Positions 1 through 4,473 of a DNA stretch of 5,022 nt are shown here, in pieces. The notes beneath the pieces were generated by a model. It did not search any database. It was given only the letters and a program-made list of their open reading frames with translations, and was not told where the DNA came from. Source of the stretch: Bacillota bacterium (lineage in GTDB: Bacteria; Bacillota; Clostridia; Peptostreptococcales; Anaerovoracaceae); NCBI GenBank assembly GCA_017619905.1, contig JAFZRK010000043.1, positions 1 to 5,022 on the forward strand, given 5' to 3'. Within the stretch, counting starts at the first letter, position 1. Every line of letters starts with the position of its first letter. Position numbers and translations under genes: made by a program.

Positions 1-469
1 GATGATGGGCGGCATTGGCCCCTGCGGCAGAGAGCTCTGCTGCCACAGCTTCCTGGACGATTTCGAGACCGTGTCCATAAAGATGGCAAAGACTCAGAAC
101 CTGTCTCTAAATCCCACCAAGATCTCGGGGATGTGCGGGCGTCTGATGTGCTGCCTGCAGTACGAGAACGATACTTATCTTGAGCTTCGCAAGGGCATGC
201 CTCAGCCGGGCGAGTACATAGACACCCCGGACGGCAAGGCCGTCGTGGACGACGTCAGCATTCTGCAGAACAGGATAAGATCGCGGCTGGTGCTGGATGA
301 GGGAAGCGCCGACAAACCGGAAAAACTGTCGTCCGAGTACTATATCTACAAAAAAGAGGAGATCAGCAGAGATCCCAAAAAGAAACAGGCAAAGAGACCC
401 GAGAACAGCAGGTCCAGAAACAAGGAGACCGACGCGCCGCTTCAGGATCTTGCTGCTCTGGAGGACTAG
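1..469 (+). CDS. ricT: RicT/YaaT family protein (PSP1 domain), 3' part, 5' end outside window
   Basis: The 155 visible codons are the C-terminal part; the frame is open through the left edge, so the ATG codons at the edge are internal and the true start lies upstream. The strongest marks are two cysteine clusters, GPCGRELCC (visible residues 6-14) and GMCGRLMCC (43-51), joined by a conserved NLSLNPTKISG stretch (33-43), exactly the arrangement in Bacillus YaaT. In B. subtilis RicT forms the RicA-RicF-RicT complex, which carries iron-sulfur clusters and helps RNase Y mature mRNAs; the cysteines are thought to be cluster ligands. After about residue 100 the protein ends in a charged Lys/Arg/Glu-rich tail that looks disordered and is probably lineage-specific. 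It is followed after 3 bases by a TrmN6-type methyltransferase, the usual Firmicutes neighbourhood (yaaT-yabA-yabB), here without yabA between. The family call is firm; the RNase Y role is by homology. Confidence 0.95.
   Translation, partial: MMGGIGPCGRELCCHSFLDDFETVSIKMAKTQNLSLNPTKISGMCGRLMCCLQYENDTYLELRKGMPQPGEYIDTPDGKAVVDDVSILQNRIRSRLVLDEGSADKPEKLSSEYYIYKKEEISRDPKKKQAKRPENSRSRNKETDAPLQDLAALED
460..464 (+). promoter_or_regulatory. Shine-Dalgarno GGAGG that fixes the TTG start of trmN6
   Basis: GGAGG lies inside the last codons of ricT, 8 bases before the TTG at 473. No ATG or GTG in the same frame occurs near the N-terminus, and the protein from this TTG begins at the length normal for the family. 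The site therefore supports a TTG start and translation coupled to ricT. Confidence 0.8.
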
Positions 470-472
470 GCC

Positions 473-1192
473 TTGGGCATAAGGGTCGACGAGATAGGGT
501 TCGGCGGTCTTAAGCTGCTGCAGGATACGGAATCGTTCTGCTACGGCGTGGATTCCGTTCTTGCTGCCGACATGTGCAGGGTGAAGCATTCGGACAGGGT
601 GCTGGATCTTTGCAGCGGCAACGGAGCCATTGCGCTGATAGTATGCGCAAGGTACTCGCCGGAGCACGTCAGCGGACTGGAGATACAGGAAGGCGCGGTG
701 GATCTTGCGCGAAAGAGCGCGGAGCTTAACGGTCTTTCGGACCGGCTCGGTTTTGTCTGCGGCGACGCCGCCCGCATAGAAGAATATTATAAAGCGTCAA
801 GCTTCGACGCCGTGGTCTGCAACCCGCCGTATTTCGAAAAGGGACGCGGCGAGGGCTGCGGAGAGCAGGTCAAGGATATAGCAAGGCACGAGAGCAGCGC
901 AGGGCTGGCGGATTTCTTCCGCGCGGCATCCTACGTCCTTCGCAGGAGCGGCAGTTTCTATCTGGTGCACAGGCCTCAGCGCCTGACCGACATAATGCTT
1001 TGCGCAAGGGAGACCGGTCTTGAGCCCAAGCAGCTGAGGATGGTATGCCCGCATTCCGGGGACGCCCCGAACCTGTTGCTCCTAAAATGTGTAAAAGGCG
1101 GAGGGAGCGAACTTACCGTTCTGCCGCCGCTTGCCGTAAGAAACAAGGACGGCAGCTATACGGAGGAGATAGACAGGATCTATCAGAGATGA
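473..1192 (+). CDS. trmN6: tRNA1(Val) adenine-37 N6-methyltransferase family protein (TrmN6/YabB/YfiC)
   Basis: This is a 239-residue SAM-dependent methyltransferase of Rossmann type. Motif I is VLDLCSGNG (43-51), an acidic residue ending strand 2 is in GLEIQ (Glu70), a GDA motif sits at 97-99, and the catalytic NPPY tetrad of amino-group N6-adenine methylases is at 117-120. The N-terminal signature GFGGLKLLQ...FCYGVDSVLLA-like (10-31) is typical of YabB/YfiC proteins. E. coli YfiC methylates A37 of tRNA1(Val); the tRNA target here is inferred. The length fits the family (about 240-250). The start is TTG with GGAGG 8 bases upstream, and the gene follows ricT by 3 bases, so the two are surely one transcript. 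The stop TGA overlaps an ATG (ATGA, 1189-1192), but that frame ends after 13 codons inside the terminator. In many Firmicutes rsmI comes next; here the operon stops. A broader N6-adenine RNA methylase role cannot be excluded. Confidence 0.9.
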   Translation: MGIRVDEIGFGGLKLLQDTESFCYGVDSVLAADMCRVKHSDRVLDLCSGNGAIALIVCARYSPEHVSGLEIQEGAVDLARKSAELNGLSDRLGFVCGDAARIEEYYKASSFDAVVCNPPYFEKGRGEGCGEQVKDIARHESSAGLADFFRAASYVLRRSGSFYLVHRPQRLTDIMLCARETGLEPKQLRMVCPHSGDAPNLLLLKCVKGGGSELTVLPPLAVRNKDGSYTEEIDRIYQR

Positions 1193-1202
1193 GCAATACA
1201 AA

Positions 1203-1228
1203 AGACAGGCCGCAGGGCCTGCCTTTTT
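1203..1228. terminator. Bidirectional intrinsic terminator between convergent genes
   Basis: A six-base-pair GC-rich stem, CAGGCC (1206-1211) with GGCCTG (1216-1221) around a GCAG loop, is followed on the plus strand by CC and five T (1224-1228). On the minus strand the same hairpin is followed by TCTTTTG. It starts 13 bases after the trmN6 stop and lies just beyond the stop of the minus-strand gene, so it can end both transcripts. Confidence 0.8.
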
Positions 1229-1241
1229 GATTCGAAATGCT

Positions 1242-1574
1242 TTATTTCTTTTCCTTGTCCTTTTTGAGCAGCGCAACAAGTCCGGTAGTTGCGGCTATGA
1301 GACTGGTGGCAGCCCTTACAGGTCCGCGGTTCTCGTCAGCGGCCTGCTTGATGCCCGTGAGCGCGGCGCTTGCCTTTGTGACCGCGTCCCTGCCGGCGGT
1401 AGACAGAGTCTCGACATTGTCTACGATGCTGTCCACGTTGCGCATGGTGTTGGGAAGAGTCTTGAGCGCCTTGATGACCTTTACCATAAGTACGATAAGT
1501 ATGATTACAGCTGCGATGCCTAAGATGAGCAGTATCGTTTTGAGCAGGCTGTCAAGTGTGATTGTGAATGTCAT
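1242..1574 (-). CDS. Small single-pass membrane protein, DUF948-like architecture, function unknown
   Basis: This 110-residue protein has one strongly hydrophobic helix at about residues 10-33 (LLKTILLILGIAAVIILIVL), flanked on the inner side by Lys (31, 35, 38). A long polar amphipathic helix follows (about 40-75, with repeated Val/Leu spacing such as MRNVDSIVDNVETLSTAG), then a second, weaker hydrophobic patch (about 86-103) and a lysine-rich end (LLKKDKEKK). An N-terminal anchor followed by a helical, probably coiled-coil-forming domain is the plan of DUF948/YtxG-like proteins, but similarity is by architecture and composition only. The start is well supported: GGAGGTG (1586-1580) sits 5 bases before the ATG, and a good promoter lies upstream on the same strand. 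It is transcribed divergently from murA and converges with the ricT-trmN6 operon. I do not recognise a function; a role at the cell envelope is a guess from the membrane anchor and the murA neighbour. Confidence 0.85.
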   Translation of the reverse strand: MTFTITLDSLLKTILLILGIAAVIILIVLMVKVIKALKTLPNTMRNVDSIVDNVETLSTAGRDAVTKASAALTGIKQAADENRGPVRAATSLIAATTGLVALLKKDKEKK

Positions 1575-1596
1575 ATCTGCACCTCCGATCTCCCTA

Positions 1597-1625
1597 ATTA
1601 TGCAATAATCCCGGCTTTTTTACAA
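1597..1625 (-). promoter_or_regulatory. Sigma-A-type promoter for the minus-strand membrane protein
   Basis: Read on the minus strand, TTGTAA (1625-1620) is followed by exactly 17 bases and CATAAT (1602-1597). The predicted transcript would start near 1590, leaving about 15 bases that include the GGAGGTG ribosome binding site before the ATG at 1574. Confidence 0.65.
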
Positions 1626-1632
1626 GCGTATT

Positions 1633-1660
1633 TTGACAATGATTTGCCTTATGATATAAT
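1633..1660 (+). promoter_or_regulatory. Consensus sigma-A promoter of murA
   Basis: A perfect -35 TTGACA (1633-1638), a 16-base spacer and a perfect -10 TATAAT (1655-1660). Transcription should begin around 1667-1668, only two or three bases before the murA ATG at 1670. The -35 box is 7 bases from the -35 box of the divergent minus-strand promoter. Confidence 0.85.
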
Positions 1661-1669
1661 ATACATACT

Positions 1670-2935
1670 ATGGCTAAATATATTGTTGAACATTCAGGAC
1701 CTCTTTACGGAGAGGTCGAGATAAGCGGCGCAAAGAACGCCGCGCTCCCCATACTCGCTGCCACCGTGCTAACGGACGGGATCTGCGAGATCAACGAAGT
1801 TCCCCGGCTCAAGGATATCGACGTCATGTGCCGCATCCTGCGCAGTCTGGGCGCGAAGGTGGAGGAGGACTGGGAAGAGCACACCATCACCGTGGACGGC
1901 AGCGGGATCCATATCTCGGAAGTGCCTTACGATCTTGTCAAACTGATGAGGGCGTCCATATTCGTCATGGGTCCGCTTCTGGCCCGTCTCGGAAAGGCCA
2001 CGATAGCCCAGCCCGGCGGCTGCGCTATAGGAGACCGCCCGATAAACCTGCACGCCAAGGGCCTCAGGGCTCTCGGGGGCAGGATACTCATCAGCGACGA
2101 CATGGTCTACGCCAATGCGGATTCGCTCACCGGAGCTCTGGTATACCTGGATTTCCCCAGCGTCGGAGCTACCGAGAACATCATGATGGCTGCCGCTGTG
2201 GCAAAGGGCACCACTATAATAGAAAATGCCGCCGAGGAGCCGGAGATCGTAGACCTTGCTTCGTTCCTCAACAGGATGGGCGCTAAGATAAAAGGCGCAG
2301 GCACGGATACCATAAGGATAGAGGGCGTTGAAAAACTGCACGGCACACGGCACGCGGTCATTCCCGACAGAATAGAGACCGGAACGTTCATGGTCGCCGC
2401 GGCCATCACAAGGGGCAACGTTCTCATTAAGAACTGCCTGCCGGATCATGTAAGGCCCGTCATCGCGAAGCTCATCGAATGCGGGGCGGTCATTCAGGAC
2501 GAACTGGAAGGCATGCGCGTAAGGGGCGACATAAACAAGCTGGTCGCCACGGACATCAAGACGCTGCCTTACCCTGGCTTCCCCACGGACATGCAGGCGC
2601 CGTTCATGGCTCTGCTTACCACGGTATCGGGGTCCAGCACGGTCATCGAGACTGTCTTCGAGAACAGGTTCATGCATACGGCCGAGCTCTCCAAGATGGG
2701 CGCCAACATACGCGTAGAAGGAAAGAACGCGTACGTTCCCGGCGACAAGTGTCCTCTGGAAGGTACTCAGGTGGTCTCCACGGACTTAAGGGCAGGCGCC
2801 GCGCTGGTCCTTGCGGGTCTTGTAGCAAAAGGCACCACGGAAGTGTCCCAGATACATCACGTGGAGCGCGGATACGAGAACTTCGTTGAGAAGATGTCCG
2901 GTCTGGGCGCTAAGATAAGGAAGGTGGAGGACTGA
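1670..2935 (+). CDS. murA: UDP-N-acetylglucosamine 1-carboxyvinyltransferase (MurA)
   Basis: MurA transfers enolpyruvate from PEP to UDP-GlcNAc in the cytoplasm, the first committed step of peptidoglycan synthesis. The 421-residue length and the whole fold match the EPT family. Visible key residues are Lys22-Asn23 (SGAKNAALP), Arg94 (KLMRAS), the catalytic-loop Cys118 in QPGGCAIGDRP, Asp307 in FPTDMQAP (the general base, Asp305 in E. coli) and Arg400 in HVERGYENF. Cys rather than Asp in the loop predicts a fosfomycin-sensitive enzyme by family knowledge. The start ATG gives the normal N-terminus, and no other start is plausible before Lys22. No Shine-Dalgarno sequence precedes it, and the promoter places the transcript start almost on the ATG. 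Firmicutes often carry two copies (MurA and MurZ); which one this is cannot be told here. It is probably monocistronic, given the hairpin downstream. Confidence 0.97.
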   Translation: MAKYIVEHSGPLYGEVEISGAKNAALPILAATVLTDGICEINEVPRLKDIDVMCRILRSLGAKVEEDWEEHTITVDGSGIHISEVPYDLVKLMRASIFVMGPLLARLGKATIAQPGGCAIGDRPINLHAKGLRALGGRILISDDMVYANADSLTGALVYLDFPSVGATENIMMAAAVAKGTTIIENAAEEPEIVDLASFLNRMGAKIKGAGTDTIRIEGVEKLHGTRHAVIPDRIETGTFMVAAAITRGNVLIKNCLPDHVRPVIAKLIECGAVIQDELEGMRVRGDINKLVATDIKTLPYPGFPTDMQAPFMALLTTVSGSSTVIETVFENRFMHTAELSKMGANIRVEGKNAYVPGDKCPLEGTQVVSTDLRAGAALVLAGLVAKGTTEVSQIHHVERGYENFVEKMSGLGAKIRKVED

Positions 2936-2975
2936 TCCGCCTTTACGGGGCAATGCCGGATGAATAGCTTATAAT

Positions 2976-3005
2976 GCCATGTCTGCGGAAACGCGGCATG
3001 GTTTT
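2976..3005 (+). terminator. Hairpin with GAAA tetraloop and short T run after murA
   Basis: The left arm, from C2977 to G2987, pairs with the right arm, C2992 to G3001: CCATGTC with GGCATGG (one G-U), then, after a bulged T2984, GCG with CGC, closing on a GAAA loop (2988-2991). Four T follow (3002-3005). About 10 pairs and the T run suggest a modest terminator for murA, 40 bases after its stop. The T run is short, so partial read-through into mntP is likely, and a role in the mntP leader is possible. A smaller inverted repeat, ATCCG/CGGAT (2935-2939 with 2957-2961), lies just upstream. Confidence 0.5.
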
Positions 3006-3013
3006 GGTATAAT
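3005..3013 (+). promoter_or_regulatory. Extended -10 promoter motif directly abutting the mntP ATG
   Basis: TGGTATAAT is a perfect extended -10 (TG, one base, TATAAT). No good -35 lies 16-18 bases upstream (GCGGAA region). A start 7 bases after the box would be near 3020, inside the mntP reading frame, which conflicts with the ATG at 3014. The motif is clear but its use is uncertain. Confidence 0.4.
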
Positions 3014-3586
3014 ATGTGGGATTTTATCTTTAACAGTGTGCTTCTGGGGGTGGGGCTTGCCATGGACGCGTTCTCCGTGTCTCTGGCGAGCGGCCTTGCG
3101 GAGCCGCAAATGAACGCTAAGAGGGCGCTTACGATCTGCGGGGTGTTTGGCGCCTTTCAGTTCGCCATGCCTCTTATCGGCTGGGTCTGCGTGCACACTG
3201 TGGCCGGCTGGTTCAGCTGGTTTGAGAAGCTGATACCGTGGATAGCCCTCATACTGCTCGGATTTATCGGAATCAAGATGATAATAGAGGGCATAAGAGG
3301 CGGAGGTGAAGACAAGTCCGCCGGGATGGACGCGCGGACGCTCTTCGTGATGGGCGTGGCAACGTCCATAGACGCGCTGTCCGTGGGATTCGCGATCTCG
3401 CATTACGGAATAAAGGACGCCGTTCTGTGCGCGCTGATAATAGGGGTGGTCACTCTGCTGATCTGCCTAATCGGCATAACTCTCGGGAAAAAACTGGGAA
3501 TGAAGCTGGCGGGAAAGGCCTCGATCCTGGGCGGCATAATACTGATGGCGATAGGCATAGAGATATTCGTGAAAGGGATCTTTTGA
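3014..3586 (+). CDS. mntP: Manganese efflux pump MntP
   Basis: This 190-residue integral membrane protein of the MntP family (formerly UPF0059/DUF204) exports Mn2+ from the cytoplasm. It shows about six hydrophobic segments arranged as two related halves. The first half carries MDAFSVSLASG (17-27) and the second TSIDALSVGFAIS (117-129); Asp18 and Asp120 occupy the positions of the acidic residues important in E. coli MntP. Other family marks are PLIGW (53-57), KMIIEGIRG (88-96) and a C-terminal GGIILMAIGIEIF helix (173-185). The ATG at 3014 gives 16 residues before MDAF, close to the E. coli protein, so it is the best start, although no Shine-Dalgarno sequence precedes it. Candidate later starts are GTG 3038 and GTG 3050, which would cut the first helix. 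The gene is rich in ATA (16 of 26 Ile by my count). No yybP-ykoY manganese riboswitch is visible in the 78-base gap upstream. Confidence 0.93.
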   Translation: MWDFIFNSVLLGVGLAMDAFSVSLASGLAEPQMNAKRALTICGVFGAFQFAMPLIGWVCVHTVAGWFSWFEKLIPWIALILLGFIGIKMIIEGIRGGGEDKSAGMDARTLFVMGVATSIDALSVGFAISHYGIKDAVLCALIIGVVTLLICLIGITLGKKLGMKLAGKASILGGIILMAIGIEIFVKGIF

Positions 3587-3622
3587 TACGGATCCGGTCG
3601 ATTTACTGAAGGAACGCTGCAA

Positions 3623-4222
3623 ATGGAATACAGTTTCGAAAAGCTGAAGGGCAGGGCGCCGGGAATCATCCTGCAGGAAGGATGCAGGAGATCAGCCGTC
3701 ATAATACCGCTAATTAAAGAAGTTGACGGAATAAAAGTTCTGTTTCAAGTGCGTTCCGAGGCCATAGACCGGCAGCCGGGCGACATATGCTTCCCCGGAG
3801 GAGCCATCCAGGACGGCGAGGAGCCGCTTGAGACCGCTCTTCGAGAGGCGTCCGAGGAGCTGCTTATAAGTCCGGACCAGCTGGACGTCATCTGCGCCTG
3901 CGACGTGTTCCACAACGCCAGCGGCATTGTCTATCCCTTCGCCGCCTGGCTCTCCGGCTACGACGGGCGCTTCTCCGAAGACGAGGTGGCGGAGGTGTTC
4001 TCCGTGCCTCTGGACTACTTCATGCAGACCGATCCGGTCGTATGCACGTCAGAAATGGTAAGAAAGCCGGATCAGGACTTTCCGTACGAGCTGATCCACG
4101 GCGGCAGAGACTACAAGTGGCCCAGGCGCGTCGACAAGGAACTGTTCTATCTGTGGGAGGGCCGCGCCGTCTGGGGCATAACCGCCCGCATCCTGAAGGG
4201 ATTTCTGGACATCCTGCGTTGA
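3623..4222 (+). CDS. NudL-like Nudix hydrolase, probable CoA pyrophosphatase
   Basis: This is a 199-residue Nudix protein. The Nudix box begins at Gly60 and runs GGAIQDGEEPLE...REASEELLI to Ile82, with Glu66, Arg74, Glu75, Glu78 and Glu79 in place as metal and catalytic residues. The usual Gly near the end of the box (EExG) is Leu81 here. Just upstream, LFQVRS and RQPGDICFPGG (40-60) match the extra motif of the CoA-diphosphatase branch (UPF0035/NudL), and WGITARIL (184-191) is the usual C-terminal element. Family members split CoA or acyl-CoA into 4'-phosphopantetheine and 3',5'-ADP using Mg2+ or Mn2+; other nucleoside diphosphate derivatives are possible substrates. AAGGA lies 9 bases before the ATG. 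The gene starts 36 bases after mntP with no terminator between, so the two likely share a transcript. A link between a Mn2+ exporter and a metal-dependent hydrolase is possible but speculative. Confidence 0.88.
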   Translation: MEYSFEKLKGRAPGIILQEGCRRSAVIIPLIKEVDGIKVLFQVRSEAIDRQPGDICFPGGAIQDGEEPLETALREASEELLISPDQLDVICACDVFHNASGIVYPFAAWLSGYDGRFSEDEVAEVFSVPLDYFMQTDPVVCTSEMVRKPDQDFPYELIHGGRDYKWPRRVDKELFYLWEGRAVWGITARILKGFLDILR

Positions 4223-4285
4223 CGTAATATTTACCCGCGTTCTGCGTCTTTCTCCGTTTTTTGGGGACATATAGCGTCGTTAACT

Positions 4286-4316
4286 AAAAGCCCTACAATA
4301 TATTGTTGGGTTTTTT
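4286..4316 (+). terminator. Intrinsic terminator of the mntP-Nudix transcript
   Basis: AAAAGCCC (4286-4293) faces GGGTTTTTT (4308-4316) across the perfect 12-base palindrome ACAATATATTGT (4295-4306), with one T-T mismatch between the two blocks. The stem is therefore CCC/GGG plus ACAA/TTGT, flanked by A and T runs, and ends in six T. It lies 64 bases after the Nudix stop. The 63 bases between hold no other clear element. Confidence 0.85.
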
Positions 4317-4366
4317 ATTTAAAAAAACAAAATAGGTCTTTTATTTTCCCCCGTATTATGTATAAT
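4311..4366 (+). promoter_or_regulatory. Promoter of the AGCS symporter with A/T-rich upstream tract
   Basis: A perfect -10 TATAAT is at 4361-4366, predicting a start near 4373. The -35 region 17 bases upstream is CTTTTA (4338-4343), a poor match. The T6-ATTT-A7 tract at 4311-4327, continuing A-rich to about 4335, falls at roughly -62 to -38, where an UP element would sit, and may compensate. The tract doubles as the tail of the preceding terminator. Confidence 0.6.
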
Positions 4367-4372
4367 AATCGT

Positions 4373-4473
4373 ATACCCTTGTCGGTCTTGCAACCGGTGC
4401 TGACAGGGGACAGCGGTGAGCCGGAGCAAAAAGGAGGTTTTACTCTCAGTATAGAAATAAAGGGGAATAGCTG
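4373..4473 (+). promoter_or_regulatory. Structured 5' leader of the AGCS symporter, candidate cis-regulatory RNA
   Basis: The predicted leader is about 100 nt. CCCTTGTC (4376-4383) can pair over 8 positions with GACAGGGG (4402-4409), with GGT/ACC (4384-4386 with 4393-4395) stacked inside. The same CCCTT (4376-4380) can instead pair with AAGGG (4460-4464), which is the ribosome binding site of the symporter. GCTG/CAGC (4399-4402 with 4411-4414) and CCGG/CCGG (4394-4397 with 4421-4424) form a third, competing fold. A further hairpin, GAG-C-AAAA / TTTT-A-CTC (4424-4445), displays AGGAGG in its loop. AGCS genes in Clostridia are often under glycine riboswitches, and GAGCAA...ACTCTCAG (4424-4449) recalls that aptamer, but the AGGnAAAAGGAC core is missing, so I do not call one. 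Confidence 0.4.

Noticed and set aside
107..667. Minus-strand open frame of 186 codons opposite ricT and trmN6
   Set aside because: It overlaps two well-supported plus-strand genes and shows no recognisable domain.
1643..1653. TTTGCCTTATG in the murA promoter spacer, resembling half of a Bacillus MntR box
   Set aside because: The second half of the palindrome is missing and there is no reason for Mn control of murA.
1769..2677. Long minus-strand open frame opposite murA (302 codons)
   Set aside because: It is a mirror frame of a confirmed gene, with no family resemblance, no ribosome binding site and an unnatural composition.
2965..2975. Second TATAAT (2970-2975) between murA and mntP
   Set aside because: No -35 at usable spacing and no extended TG; transcription from it would begin inside the hairpin.
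4421..4473. Possible glycine riboswitch from GAGCAA...ACTCTCAG
   Set aside because: The CCGAAG and AGGnAAAAGGAC consensus blocks are absent and no GAGAG partner for CTCTC is in place. Kept only as a resemblance.
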